Shown: piece by piece, positions 47,445 to 56,861 of the stretch
Layout of the letters: the number at the start of each line of letters is the position of its first letter
How positions within the stretch are numbered: position 1 is the first letter of the stretch
The notes under the pieces: model-generated
What the model was told of the DNA's origin: nothing
Seen by the model: the letters and a program-made list of their open reading frames with translations, nothing else
The model's database searches: none
Made by a program: the position numbers and the translations under genes
Assembly (NCBI RefSeq): GCF_001070855.1
Contig: NZ_JVLH01000004.1
Coordinates: 1-64,000 of the forward strand
Reading direction: 5' to 3'
DNA from: Trueperella pyogenes
GTDB taxonomy: Bacteria; Actinomycetota; Actinomycetes; Actinomycetales; Actinomycetaceae
Length of the DNA: 64,000 nucleotides

Positions 47445-48341
47445 TTAACGCAAAGCGAAAATAAAGATCACATAGAAAACAGGGGCGGTCATCACCAGCG
47501 AATCAACACGATCAAGCACACCGCCGTGTCCTGGGATCAATCCTGACATGTCTTTGAGCCCAACCTCACGCTTAATCAAAGATTCGGTGAGGTCCCCAAT
47601 CGTCGCGCACACGCAGCCACAGACACCGGCAATGACACCCCACCACCACGTTGCACCCAGCAGCATAAAGCCACCGATTCCAGTAAGGATGCAGAAAAGC
47701 AAAGAACCGATGAAGCCTTCCCAGGACTTCTTCGGAGAGAGCCGCGGTGCCATGGGGTGTTTACCAAACATAATCCCTGCAAGCCACCCACCGATGTCAT
47801 TGAAGCAGGTGACAAGGACATAAACACCGATCACCGCTGGCGAGCGAAAATCTCGCAACAAGAGAACAACAAAGCAGGCTAAGAAAGGAACGTAGACGGC
47901 GCTGAAGACACTCGCAATGATGTCAGTGATTCTGGAAGGAGTCGGCGCATCCACCAATCTCCATGCGACAACAGCAAAAACCGTCAAGTACAGCGCCATT
48001 GTGACGGCCTCGGGACCCAAGAACCACGCGCACACCATCATCCCGATTGCGCCAAGATACAGCGGCGCCATGGCAAGACGCGTCCCCACGCGAGCAAAGG
48101 CTCCACCCAGCTCCCATAAACCGAGGAGTGCAATGCAGCATACAAAGGCAACAAAAATACCTTGAACAACAAGCAGTGAAGCAACAAGAAGGGCAATCAG
48201 TACGACAGCAGAGGAAACCGCTGCCGGAAGGTTCCTTCCCGCTCGCCCGGTAGGTGCAAGCGGCTGAGTGTTTTCGCGCGGCTCCGGAGAGAAGACGCGC
48301 GAAAACACTGAGGGACGCGGTTGATGGGATGAAGCCGACAT
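47445..48341 (-). CDS. cdsA: Phosphatidate cytidylyltransferase
   Basis: Makes CDP-diacylglycerol from phosphatidate and CTP in the membrane. 298 residues with about eight transmembrane segments. The CDP-alcohol signature is visible near the C-terminus: SLIKREVGLKDMSGLIPGHG and GVLDRVDSL, with FGKHPMAPRLSPKKSWEG earlier. The first ~40 residues form a Pro/Arg-rich cytoplasmic tail. The start ATG overlaps the frr stop by one base (TGATG). Confidence 0.94.
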   Translation of the reverse strand: MSASSHQPRPSVFSRVFSPEPRENTQPLAPTGRAGRNLPAAVSSAVVLIALLVASLLVVQGIFVAFVCCIALLGLWELGGAFARVGTRLAMAPLYLGAIGMMVCAWFLGPEAVTMALYLTVFAVVAWRLVDAPTPSRITDIIASVFSAVYVPFLACFVVLLLRDFRSPAVIGVYVLVTCFNDIGGWLAGIMFGKHPMAPRLSPKKSWEGFIGSLLFCILTGIGGFMLLGATWWWGVIAGVCGCVCATIGDLTESLIKREVGLKDMSGLIPGHGGVLDRVDSLVMTAPVFYVIFIFALR

Positions 48342-48898
48342 CAGATTGTCAGGAGTTCGCTTTCCTTCGTAGCCAAAAGCTTGTCGATCAACTCAACACG
48401 TGCCTTTGTAGCGGATTCGAGGGCTTTTTCTGCGCGTTCGACCTCATCCTCACCTGCATCGCCGTCCTTCTTCAGGCGATCAAGAGCTTCCTTGGCCTTA
48501 CGACGGATAGAGCGAACAGAAACGCGAGCGTCTTCGGCTTTGTTCTTTGCCTGCTTCACGTATTCCTTACGGCGTTCTTCAGTCAGTGCAGGCAAAACCA
48601 CGCGGACAACATTGCCGTCATCGGTCGGGTTGACGCCCAGATCCGACTCACGCAGAGTCTTAATGATTTCTTGAGTCGCAGTGCGGTCGAAAGGCGAAAT
48701 CAGAACCGTGCGGGCCTCGGGAATCTGGAAAGAGGCGAGTTGCTGCATGGGAGTCGGGGCACCGTAGTAGTCCACCAAGAGCTGTTCAAACATTCCGGCA
48801 TTTGCGCGGCCAGTACGGATATTTCCGAACTCATGGCGGGCAGCCTCGACCGTCTTATCCATCTTGTCTTCTGCTTCGAGCAGGATGTCATCAATCAC
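48341..48898 (-). CDS. frr: Ribosome recycling factor
   Basis: Splits post-termination ribosomes with EF-G. 185 residues, the standard length, from GTG 48896-48898 with AAAGGAA upstream; the longer frame inside pyrH is not used. Conserved blocks: GRANAGMFEQLLVDYYG, TPMQQLASFQIPEARTVLI split, and VLPALTEERRKEYVKQAK. Confidence 0.96.
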   Translation of the reverse strand: MIDDILLEAEDKMDKTVEAARHEFGNIRTGRANAGMFEQLLVDYYGAPTPMQQLASFQIPEARTVLISPFDRTATQEIIKTLRESDLGVNPTDDGNVVRVVLPALTEERRKEYVKQAKNKAEDARVSVRSIRRKAKEALDRLKKDGDAGEDEVERAEKALESATKARVELIDKLLATKESELLTI

Positions 48899-48911
48899 GG
48901 AAGTGTTCCTT

Positions 48912-49631
48912 TCAGTGTGATTCGCTGAGCACAAGCGTACCGATTTTTTCGCCTCGTAGCGCTGCAGTAACGTTACCAGCTTCGGACATGCCAAAGACGC
49001 GCATTGTGAGACCGTTTTCCTGCCCAAGAGCAAACGCTGCCGCATCGACAACCTTCAGGCCTCGGCTCAAGGCATCTTGGTAGGTGACAAAGTCAAGTTT
49101 CTTCGCATCGGGGTTAATTCGGGGATCGTCATCATAGACGCCGTCCACACCATTCTTTGCGACAAGCAGTTCATCGCAATGAGTTTCCAAGGCTCGCTGC
49201 GCAGAAACGGTATCGGTGGAGAAATATGGAAGGCCCGCGCCAGCACCAAAAAGAACGACGCGGCCTTTCTCCAAGTGACGGATTGCGCGCAGAGGGATGT
49301 AAGGTTCTGCAACCTGCTGCATGGCAATAGCACTCTGGACGCGCGCGGGAACACCGGATTGTTCAATAAAGTCTTGAAGCGCCAGTGCATTCATGACAGT
49401 TCCGAGCATTCCCATGTAGTCAGCGCGGGAGCGGTCAAGCCCCTGCCGAGAGAGCTCAGCACCACGGAAAAAGTTACCTCCACCAACGACGACTGCAACC
49501 TGGATCCCTGCATGAACGGCATCTGCGATCTGTTCTGCGATTGAACGGACTACCGTGGGATCGAGGCCGACGGAACCTCCGCCGAAAGCCTCACCTGAGA
49601 GTTTGAGCAGGACACGACGAGCAGCTGGCAT
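48912..49631 (-). CDS. pyrH: Uridylate kinase
   Basis: Phosphorylates UMP to UDP; hexameric, cytosolic. 239 residues. The amino-acid-kinase motifs are [13 protein letters not shown] (about 5-17), [11 protein letters not shown] (about 46-56), and [16 protein letters not shown] (about 162-177). AAGGAG lies upstream of the ATG. Operon order tsf-pyrH-frr-cdsA is the classical one. Confidence 0.97.
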   Translation of the reverse strand: MPAARRVLLKLSGEAFGGGSVGLDPTVVRSIAEQIADAVHAGIQVAVVVGGGNFFRGAELSRQGLDRSRADYMGMLGTVMNALALQDFIEQSGVPARVQSAIAMQQVAEPYIPLRAIRHLEKGRVVLFGAGAGLPYFSTDTVSAQRALETHCDELLVAKNGVDGVYDDDPRINPDAKKLDFVTYQDALSRGLKVVDAAAFALGQENGLTMRVFGMSEAGNVTAALRGEKIGTLVLSESH

Positions 49632-49676
49632 GAATTCTTCTCCTTTGAATATGTGCTGAGTCGAAAGAGATAGGGC

Positions 49677-49703
49677 GATGGCCCCGCCAGAAGCGGGGCC
49701 ATC
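49677..49703 (-). terminator. tsf terminator
   Basis: Perfect 11-base stem (49677-49687 with 49693-49703), CAGAA loop, directly after the tsf stop and followed on the minus strand by a C/T-rich tail. It separates rpsB-tsf from pyrH. Confidence 0.75.
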
Positions 49704-49711
49704 ACACGAAA

Positions 49712-50539
49712 TCAGGCGCCGACGTGGACGCGCACGAACTGGGTGACCTTTGCACCAGCCTCGCGCAGGACCTGTCCGACGGACTTTGAAGGATCGCGGG
49801 CAAATGCCTGATCGACCAAGCAGTTGTCCTTGTAGAACGCTTCAAGGCGTCCCTGAACGATCTTCGGAACGATGTGCTCGGGCTTGCCTTCCTCAAGGGT
49901 GATCTTCTCGAGGGTTGCGCGCTCCTTGTCAAGGACATCGGCAGGAACCGAGTCACGATCGAGGTAGGCGGGCATGTATGCGGCGACGTGCATCGCGATA
50001 TCGTGGGCAACGCCTGCACCTGCTGCGTCGGTAACGACGAAGACACCAACCTGCGGAGGCAGGTCAGGGCTGGTCTGGTGCAGGTAGAGATCAACGTTCT
50101 CGCCCTCAACGCGGATCACGCGGCGGATCTCAAGCTTTTCGCCGATGACAGCGGCCATAGCATCAAGCTGATCCTTAACGGTGGAGTCGCCCATGGGGGC
50201 TGCAAGCAGCGAGTCAACATCAGAAGCACCGGAAGCAACTGCGGCTTCGAGTACTGACTTAGCGAAGTCAATGAACTTCTCATTCTTTGCGACGAAGTCG
50301 GTCTCGGAGTTGACCTCAACCATAACGCCCACGCCATCTTGAACCGAAGCGGCAAGCAGGCCTGCAGAAGCCTGACGACCCTCACGCTTGGACAGAGACT
50401 TCAGACCCTTGAGGCGAATGATCTCGAGAGCCTTCTCGGCATCGCCATCGGCTTCCTGGAGCGCCTTCTTGACGTCCATCATGCCTGCGCCGGTCTTCTC
50501 GCGCAGAGCCTTCACATCAGCGGCAGTGAAATTAGCCAT
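49712..50539 (-). CDS. tsf: Elongation factor Ts
   Basis: Nucleotide-exchange factor for EF-Tu. 275 residues. N-terminal UBA-like domain [20 protein letters not shown] with the signature [14 protein letters not shown]. The second signature [15 protein letters not shown] is at about 76-90. The dimerisation core follows. It begins about 20 bases after rpsB. Confidence 0.97.
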   Translation of the reverse strand: MANFTAADVKALREKTGAGMMDVKKALQEADGDAEKALEIIRLKGLKSLSKREGRQASAGLLAASVQDGVGVMVEVNSETDFVAKNEKFIDFAKSVLEAAVASGASDVDSLLAAPMGDSTVKDQLDAMAAVIGEKLEIRRVIRVEGENVDLYLHQTSPDLPPQVGVFVVTDAAGAGVAHDIAMHVAAYMPAYLDRDSVPADVLDKERATLEKITLEEGKPEHIVPKIVQGRLEAFYKDNCLVDQAFARDPSKSVGQVLREAGAKVTQFVRVHVGA

Positions 50540-50559
50540 TACTGAATTCCTTTCTCAGC

Positions 50560-51396
50560 TCAGTCCTGTGCGGGCTTTTCGGACTCTTCGGCAACAGCTT
50601 CTGCTGCGGACTCGTCAGCCGCAACTTCACCTTCGAGGAGTTCGCGTTCCCACTCAGCCAGAGGCTCAACTGCGGAGGAATCCTCAGAAGCATTCTTACG
50701 GCCGGCGCTGCGCGCAAGCAGGCCTTCAGCAACTGCGTCTGCAATCACGCGGGTCAGCAGTGCAACTGCGCGAATTGCGTCGTCGTTGCCGGGAATACGG
50801 TAGTCGACCTCATCCGGATCAGCATTGGTGTCCAGGATGGCAACGATCGGGATGTTGAGCTTGCGAGCTTCAGAAACAGCGAGGTGTTCCTTCTTGGGGT
50901 CAACGATCCACACTGCGGAAGGCACCTTGACCATATCGCGGATACCGCCGAGGGTGCGAGCAAGCTTGTCCTTCTCGCGACGCATCATGAGCAGTTCCTT
51001 CTTGGTGCGACCAGAAGACGCCACATCGTCGAAGTCGATCTGCTCAAGTTCCTTCAGGCGCTGGAGGCGCTTGGAAACGGTGGAGAAGTTGGTGAGCATA
51101 CCACCGAGCCAGCGGTGGTTCACGTAGGGCATGCCAACGCGCTGTGCCTGCTCGGCGACAGCTTCCTGTGCCTGCTTCTTGGTGCCGACGAAGAGGATGG
51201 TTCCGCCGTGTGCAACGGTTTCCTTGACGAAGTCGAAGGCAATATCGATATCGGCAATGGTCTGCTCGAGGTCGATGATGTAGATGCCGTTACGTTCGGT
51301 GAGGATGAAGCGCTTCATCTTCGGGTTCCAACGACGGGTCTGGTGCCCGAAGTGAACGCCAGATTCCAGAAGCTGGCGCATGGTGACGATTGCCAT
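50560..51396 (-). CDS. rpsB: 30S ribosomal protein S2
   Basis: Small-subunit ribosomal protein, 278 residues from ATG 51394-51396 ([20 protein letters not shown]). The family signatures [20 protein letters not shown] and [19 protein letters not shown] are conserved. An acidic Ala/Glu tail of about 45 residues follows the last core helix, as in other actinobacterial S2 proteins. The frame extends upstream through the leader without support. About 350 bases of leader and divergent promoter region separate it from the M23-like gene; I see no other gene there. Confidence 0.97.
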   Translation of the reverse strand: MAIVTMRQLLESGVHFGHQTRRWNPKMKRFILTERNGIYIIDLEQTIADIDIAFDFVKETVAHGGTILFVGTKKQAQEAVAEQAQRVGMPYVNHRWLGGMLTNFSTVSKRLQRLKELEQIDFDDVASSGRTKKELLMMRREKDKLARTLGGIRDMVKVPSAVWIVDPKKEHLAVSEARKLNIPIVAILDTNADPDEVDYRIPGNDDAIRAVALLTRVIADAVAEGLLARSAGRKNASEDSSAVEPLAEWERELLEGEVAADESAAEAVAEESEKPAQD

Positions 51397-51751
51397 TGCA
51401 TCGTCCTTTCCCCGCTGAGCGGGATCATGGGGTTTCCCCCGGTTTTCTCGGTTAATGTGCCTTTCGGCCCTGGTGCCATGACGTTGCGACCCATTGGACC
51501 GTGACGCAACTGCCCCGGCACTTTCACTTCCGTGAGGTGCTCGGAAAATGGCACGCGAAGTCATCCGCATAGCGAATGCTGTTCAATCCTACCGTATTCG
51601 TTACGGAGATTCGGCCTTCAGAAGGTGCGCGACGACGAAATTCAGCTTGTGATTGCTCACTTTTTATCCACAGGGTGTACGCCCTCTCCGTGTTGTCCAC
51701 AGATTCAAGCATGCTCATGCATACAGATGGCTTTTAAAGAGATCGTCGTCT

Positions 51752-52285
51752 ATGGCGATATTTCCTAATCTTCGAAAGAAGCTGACACACATAGGACTGG
51801 CAACACTCGTTGCCTTTGCATTTCTAGGTCTACCGGCATACGGCGTCACTCAGCCACATTTCGCTTCGCAGTGGCACCAACCTTTCAGAGGCGGCTTCAC
51901 CCTGGTTAAAACTTTTAACCCACCGGACAGACCCTGGCTGAGTGGATCTCGAGGAGTATGGCTCAACCTCTATAACCCCCAAGGCACAATCGAATCGCCA
52001 TGCGATGGCAGGGTGATCTACAGCGCCGATCTCGCTGGTCGAAAGGTTCTTTCAATTGACTGCGGCGGAATCCATTCGACTTTCGAACCTGTGGTGACCA
52101 CACTGCGCACGGGCCAAAGTGTGAGGCGAGGAGAGCAAATTGCGTCAGTTCCTCCCCTAGGGAGCGAATGGACAAGCACATCTATTCGAGAAGCACAGAT
52201 TCATTGGGGTGCAAAAGTATCGCGCACTCGATATATCAACCCATTGCGAATGCTCACTGGGCACCCCAGGCTTAAAACCCTTTGA
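51752..52285 (+). CDS. M23-peptidase-like exported protein, active site incomplete
   Basis: 177 residues from ATG 51752. The N-terminal signal or anchor segment is HIGLATLVAFAFLGLPAYGV (about 12-31). The rest has the LytM/M23 fold: GTIESPCDGRVIYSADLAGR, LSIDCGGIHSTFEPV and a closing QIHWGAKVSRTRYINPL. In active M23 enzymes the end reads HLHWG; here the first His is Gln (QIHWG), and the upstream H-x-x-x-D is not apparent. It is probably a non-enzymatic cell-wall protein like the LytM factors. An M23 gene beside rpsB and xerC is common in actinobacteria. Confidence 0.8.
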   Translation: MAIFPNLRKKLTHIGLATLVAFAFLGLPAYGVTQPHFASQWHQPFRGGFTLVKTFNPPDRPWLSGSRGVWLNLYNPQGTIESPCDGRVIYSADLAGRKVLSIDCGGIHSTFEPVVTTLRTGQSVRRGEQIASVPPLGSEWTSTSIREAQIHWGAKVSRTRYINPLRMLTGHPRLKTL

Positions 52286-52290
52286 ACACG

Positions 52291-53265
52291 CTAGGCACGC
52301 GGGTGTGCTTGTCGATAGATTGCACTTAGGCGCTGGGCATCAACATGCGTATACCTTTGCGTTGTTTGAAGCGAGGAATGCCCAAGCATTTCTTGCACTG
52401 CCCGAAGATCGGCTCCCCCACCCAAAATATGCGTTGCTGCGGTATGCCGAAGGGCGTGAGGTGCAATATCTCGAACCCCTGCACGTGCACACATCCGGTG
52501 GAGCATTCCTCGGATTACGCGCGGATCGATACGTTTACCTTTGTCACCGACAAAGAGCGCCTTCCCTGCTTCCGGATGGGCCAACTCTTGTCTTGGCCCA
52601 TTAAGCCAACGCTGAAGGGCGTTGAGACAAGTTCGGGTAAAGGGAACAATGCGTTCCTTGTTTCCTTTACCAATCACACGAAGGGTCATTCCCTGTTGAT
52701 CAATCGAGGTCGTATCCAAGGAGCAGACTTCGCTCACACGCATTCCAGTCGCGTAAATGGTTTCTAGAATTGCCCAATCTCGTACTGCTGCTGGCGAGGG
52801 ATCATCACTGGCTTGGAGCTCAGCACATGCAAGGAGACGTTCAGTGTCAGAAACTGTTTGGACCTGCGGAAGCTTTTGATCACCGCGAGCGCTGGTCACA
52901 AGCAGCCCGGGATCAGTTGTGAGATAGCCCCGACGGTGAGCCCACGCGGTGAATGAGCGTATCGAGGCAGTCTTCCGTGAGACAGTTGAGCGTGAGTTCC
53001 CCTTGCGAAGTTCATCCGCAAGCCACATGCGAATTGCGCGCAAGGTAACGACGTTATTGACGTTATCTACTGTGAGCTCATCGGTATCGGTATTTTCGAG
53101 AAATGAATGCAAGTCTCCGATGTAGGCACGCAGAGTATGCGGAGAAACTACAGCATTAGCGCGCAGGTAGGTCTCCCACGCTTCCAGCAGTCTCTCATCC
53201 ATACCGAGCAGTTTAGTGATGTGGGGATTTACTTCGGTGCCAGCCGCGCTCATCGTTTGCGACAT
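52291..53265 (-). CDS. xerC: Tyrosine recombinase XerC
   Basis: Resolves chromosome dimers at dif. Up to 324 residues. The N-terminal SAM-like domain starts at DERLLEAWETYLRANAV. Catalytic residues are visible: Arg in YATGMRVSEVCSL, Lys region in RVIGKGNKERIVPF, HxxR in HALRHTAATH, and the tyrosine in LGHSSLQTTQRYTHV. Two starts are plausible: ATG 53263-53265 (overlapping dprA by about 50 bases, AGAGGG very close) and ATG 53200-53202 (no overlap, no clear ribosome site). Confidence 0.93.
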   Translation of the reverse strand: MSQTMSAAGTEVNPHITKLLGMDERLLEAWETYLRANAVVSPHTLRAYIGDLHSFLENTDTDELTVDNVNNVVTLRAIRMWLADELRKGNSRSTVSRKTASIRSFTAWAHRRGYLTTDPGLLVTSARGDQKLPQVQTVSDTERLLACAELQASDDPSPAAVRDWAILETIYATGMRVSEVCSLDTTSIDQQGMTLRVIGKGNKERIVPFTRTCLNALQRWLNGPRQELAHPEAGKALFVGDKGKRIDPRVIRGMLHRMCARAGVRDIAPHALRHTAATHILGGGADLRAVQEMLGHSSLQTTQRYTHVDAQRLSAIYRQAHPRA

Positions 53266-54370
53266 AACCCTCTAATTGAAGTCGAACAAGCGCGATCTTC
53301 ACGCTCTCTTCATCCAGACCAGCAGCAACCGCCGCTCTTTCAATTGTCATTGAACGCCTCTGCGGAAGCGCCTCAAATACTCTGCGCATCAGTGGCTGAA
53401 GCGCATCAATCCCATGATCGGAAGCTACTGGGTCTCCAAATAGTGGCATTTGGTTTTCTTCAGGGAGCTTCTCCCCGATCATGTCGACGATATCTGCCCA
53501 ATCACGAACGAGTATTCCTCCGTTACGTAACAGTTCGTGGACGCCTCGTGAAGCCTCTGAATAGACCGAGCCGGGAACTCCGCCAACGGGGGTCCCCATC
53601 TCTAGTGCCCAACGCGCAGTTGCCAGCGCACCAGAGCGTGGCGAAGCCTCGACGACGACAACCCCAGCGGCAGCTGCGGCGATCAGGCGGTTCCTTCCTA
53701 AGAAGCGCCACTTAGCGGGACGGAAAGTGCAGGGAACTTCGGATACTAAGGCCCCTCCACACCTCAGAATCGCACGAAATAGATCGCTATTGCTGGCTGG
53801 GTAGAGGTTTCCCAATCCACCAGCCATGTAGGCACAGGTCTGGCCTCGAACATTAACGCTTCCCTGGTGCACCGCGGTATCTATGCCTATCGCCCCGCCC
53901 GAGATTGTCCCATAACCACGATGCGACAGCTCTGATGCCAGTTCACTTGCTACTTCGTTCCCATAGTGCGATGAGGCTCGAGCGCCAACGATTGCGATAG
54001 CTGGCGACTTCGGCATTTCCCCGATGACCCAGAGCAACCGAGGCTGCCCTTCCCCTAGTTTTTCAAAGCCACCAGGCCAGTCAGGATCGCTCGGAAGAAC
54101 AAGACGCCCACCGATTTTATTCAAGATTTCCAATTCAACGTGTGGATTCGCAGACAAAGCGCGCGGTCGCCAGCGCTTCCAGCAGGAACGAAATACTTCT
54201 TCCTCACTTCTCAAGCACTGAGGGATTACCAGCGTCGAGGCTAAAATCCAAGATTTCGCTTCTTCGTCTCCCAAACGCAGTCGCAAAAGATCAAGGTGCG
54301 CATCCGATGGTTCGCTCACGCTATTCCACCAGATTTCGTCGAGTAGTTCGGGGGTCTCATCCAATGCCAT
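53213..54370 (-). CDS. dprA: DNA processing protein DprA
   Basis: Loads RecA onto incoming single-stranded DNA in transformation. 385 residues from ATG 54368-54370 with AAGGAGG eight bases upstream; the start overlaps the comM stop by 14 bases. The Rossmann-like core contains IAIVGARASSHYGNEVA, ISGGAIGIDTAVHQG and RFLGRNRLIAAAAAGVVVVEA in part. A C-terminal winged-helix domain (ERAAVAAGLDEESVKIALVRL) is present. Confidence 0.95.
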   Translation of the reverse strand: MALDETPELLDEIWWNSVSEPSDAHLDLLRLRLGDEEAKSWILASTLVIPQCLRSEEEVFRSCWKRWRPRALSANPHVELEILNKIGGRLVLPSDPDWPGGFEKLGEGQPRLLWVIGEMPKSPAIAIVGARASSHYGNEVASELASELSHRGYGTISGGAIGIDTAVHQGSVNVRGQTCAYMAGGLGNLYPASNSDLFRAILRCGGALVSEVPCTFRPAKWRFLGRNRLIAAAAAGVVVVEASPRSGALATARWALEMGTPVGGVPGSVYSEASRGVHELLRNGGILVRDWADIVDMIGEKLPEENQMPLFGDPVASDHGIDALQPLMRRVFEALPQRRSMTIERAAVAAGLDEESVKIALVRLQLEGYVANDERGWHRSKSPHH

Positions 54371-55940
54371 AGTTCTCGCCTCCTTGCCTGAGCTGGAGAG
54401 CTGCAGAGAACTCATCCAGTCCAATCGAGTTTTTTCCTGAATAATCCGCGCAGGTCCACATAAGTCGCAGTAAGCGATCCGCTCCCCTCATTGAGAGCCG
54501 ACCTTGATCAACTGAGTGATCGATCATGCTCAGGATCTGATCCGAAGGTGGGTGATGCGATCGAATCCACGAACCCGCGACATCCCGATTCAGACGCCAT
54601 TGAGTACCTTTAAGTCGATGAGCAGCTCGTTCACGCGCCTCGCAGACCTTGTCTTTGAGTGAATGCGAGTTGAAGTGAGATTCACAAGCAAGATCCGCCT
54701 GGCTGGGAACACGCATCGACAGTGTGATGTCAATGCGATCAATCAGAGGTCCTGAAAGACGTGCCAGGTAACGCCTCCTTTGGATGGAGGAGCAGGAACA
54801 CGAACGAATTCGTCCACCCAGGTGCCCACACGGACAGGGATTTGTTGCCATCACCAATTGGAAAGAAGCCGGGTAACGTGCCGTATGGCCTGAACGCTGG
54901 ATACGCACCCACCCTGACTCAAGCGGTTGCCGAAGAGAATCCAGAACTGCCGGCGCAAATTCTGTCGCTTCATCAAGAAACAGAATTCCTGCATGCGCCA
55001 ATGAAGCGGCACCCGGGCGGATCACACCGCTGCCTCCACCAACCATTGCAGGGATCGACATCGAGTGATGCGGAGCTTGAAATGGAGGTTCTGTAAGCAA
55101 TTGTCCGCTGCTCAAGTCTCCGGCAATCGAATGAATAGCGCTAGCAGTTAAGGCATCGCTTTGTTCAAGTTCTGGAAGGATTGAAGGAAGTCTGGAAGCC
55201 ATCATCGTCTTCCCGCTTCCGGGTTCGCCGATCATCATCAGATGATGGCCGCCCGAGGCCGCGATGGCGACCGCCTCGATTGCCGAGTTATGCCCACGTA
55301 CTTGAGAAAAGTCTCCTACTCCCCCGCTTTGCATTGCTTCTTCCCCAGCATTTTTAAGCACCGATTCTTGAGCGGCTAGCCCAAGTACTCGTGCTCGTTT
55401 TGCCTGCCCGCCGAATGCCTGGACGAAGTCCGCGAGGTGCGCGAATGCGCACACTTCTATCCCTGGAACGAGTTGGGCTTCGCTGCGCGCCTCAAGAGGA
55501 ACGAATACTCGGGTAATACCCGATCGTCGCGCCGAAATTACCGCGGGCAAAATTCCCGGAAGAGTATGCAGACTGCCGTCCAAAGCAAGTTCACCAATGA
55601 AGACTTCACCTGCAACTCCTGTGCTTTGGATCTTCGAAGTTGCCAGAAGTATCGAGGCGGCAATGGAGAAATCAAATCCCGAGCCCGATTTTGGAAGCCC
55701 AGCGGGAGAAAGTCCGACCGTAACGTGCCGGTCGAGAACCTCCAACTCACAGGCTTGGAGGGCTGAGCGAACACGATCGCGAGCCTCTCTTAGGGATGCA
55801 TCCGGAAGCCCGACGAGGGTGAAATTCACCAGCCCGCGGCCAACATGCGTTTCAACGTCGACGATATTTCCATCTAGGCCCACCAGAGCAATTGCGCGAG
55901 TACGTGCAAGCGAAGAAGTCACGCGATCCCCCTGAGCCAT
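54357..55940 (-). CDS. comM: ComM/YifB family Mg-chelatase-like AAA+ ATPase
   Basis: Hexameric helicase that promotes branch migration during transformation. 527 residues from ATG 55938-55940 (MAQGDRVTSSLARTRAIALV). It has an N-terminal Lon-like ChlI domain, Walker A MIGEPGSGKTMMAS (about 237-250) and Walker B ILFLDEATEFAP (about 315-326). A YifB-type zinc motif is present (NPCPCGHLGG with RIRSCSCSS). The frame continues further upstream inside yraN without support. Coupled with yraN and dprA. Confidence 0.94.
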   Translation of the reverse strand: MAQGDRVTSSLARTRAIALVGLDGNIVDVETHVGRGLVNFTLVGLPDASLREARDRVRSALQACELEVLDRHVTVGLSPAGLPKSGSGFDFSIAASILLATSKIQSTGVAGEVFIGELALDGSLHTLPGILPAVISARRSGITRVFVPLEARSEAQLVPGIEVCAFAHLADFVQAFGGQAKRARVLGLAAQESVLKNAGEEAMQSGGVGDFSQVRGHNSAIEAVAIAASGGHHLMMIGEPGSGKTMMASRLPSILPELEQSDALTASAIHSIAGDLSSGQLLTEPPFQAPHHSMSIPAMVGGGSGVIRPGAASLAHAGILFLDEATEFAPAVLDSLRQPLESGWVRIQRSGHTARYPASFQLVMATNPCPCGHLGGRIRSCSCSSIQRRRYLARLSGPLIDRIDITLSMRVPSQADLACESHFNSHSLKDKVCEARERAAHRLKGTQWRLNRDVAGSWIRSHHPPSDQILSMIDHSVDQGRLSMRGADRLLRLMWTCADYSGKNSIGLDEFSAALQLRQGGENYGIG

Positions 55941-56320
55941 TCGATCTTCGGGGGATACCGCAAGAAATCTACACTTCCGCCTTCTCGCAGTTCTTGTCCG
56001 CAGGCGCGAGGCACCGTCAACGCAACGATGTCGATACGCAGTTTTGAATGGAGCCTGCGCTGACGAGCCCACTGGGCTGCAAGCCGTCGAAGTTTCAGTA
56101 CCTTCCGAGTATCAATTGATTCGAGCGCGCTGCCGTAACCAATTCCGACGCGAGTGCGCACCTCGACAACGACTGCGGTATTTCCTTCGCGAGCAAGAAT
56201 GTCGAGCTCTCCGCGGTTCGAGTCGCGCCAATTCCGTTCAAGAACTTCTAGTCCTTGTTCTTCAATGAAACGACACGCATATTCTTCGCCCGCTTGACCG
56301 AGGTATTTTCTGTAGTCCAC
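55919..56320 (-). CDS. yraN: UPF0102 (YraN) endonuclease-like protein
   Basis: 133 residues from GTG 56318-56320 with AAGGAG five bases upstream. The nuclease-fold motif is complete: GQAGEEYACRFIEEQG, RNWRDSNRGELDILARE (E-L-D) and VVVEVRTR (E-V-x-T/K, with Arg). The family fold is that of Holliday-junction-type endonucleases, but activity is unproven. It precedes comM and dprA, as commonly found. Confidence 0.92.
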   Translation of the reverse strand: MDYRKYLGQAGEEYACRFIEEQGLEVLERNWRDSNRGELDILAREGNTAVVVEVRTRVGIGYGSALESIDTRKVLKLRRLAAQWARQRRLHSKLRIDIVALTVPRACGQELREGGSVDFLRYPPKIEWLRGIA

Positions 56321-56464
56321 CACAGCTCCTTCCCGTTGAAGGAAGGATGACAAAACAGGGATTGCAGGAAAGTGTCCACACGAAATTCTGTGGAAAACAC
56401 CGATGAAGTGTCATCCCTGTGGACAATGCGCCTGCCGCAATAATGAGATGCTCAGCAGACAATG

Positions 56465-56495
56465 AAGCACGCATCGGATTAGTCGATACGTGCTT
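56465..56495 (-). terminator. Hairpin between DUF2469 and yraN
   Basis: Twelve-base stem with one mismatch (56465-56476 with 56484-56495), just after the DUF2469 stop. No T run follows on the minus strand, so it may be a weak terminator or processing site. The rest of the 193-base gap shows no gene. Confidence 0.45.
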
Positions 56496-56513
56496 TCCAA
56501 TAGAAGCACCAAC

Positions 56514-56813
56514 TTAAGCGAGAGGGAGCTCAGGCTTATTGAGTTCCTCGACGTTGACATCCTTGTAGGTAACGACGCGCACTGAGTGTACGAATCGCGA
56601 GGAACGGTAAATATCCCAGACCCATGCATCGGTCAGGGTCAATTCAAAAAAGATATCCCCGCCAACTGGACGAGCCTGCACATCGACGTGGTTACACAGA
56701 TAGAAGCGACGTTCAGTTTCGACGACATACTTGAACAAGCCGATGACATCGCGATATTCGCGAAACAGTTCAAGTTCGAGGTTGTTTTCATACGATTCGA
56801 TATCGCCAGCCAT
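56514..56813 (-). CDS. DUF2469 family protein
   Basis: 99 residues, acidic, cytosolic. It matches the strongly conserved actinobacterial DUF2469 family from end to end (DIESYENNLELELFREYRDV, VETERRFYLCNHVDV, FFELTLTDAWVWDIYRSSRF). AGGAGG lies upstream of the ATG. It sits directly after rnhB, the standard arrangement. Function unknown. Confidence 0.93.
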   Translation of the reverse strand: MAGDIESYENNLELELFREYRDVIGLFKYVVETERRFYLCNHVDVQARPVGGDIFFELTLTDAWVWDIYRSSRFVHSVRVVTYKDVNVEELNKPELPLA

Positions 56814-56861
56814 GATCGCCTCCTGTGTTGCTCCCAGTATCTTAGAGCGCGACCGAGTAAT

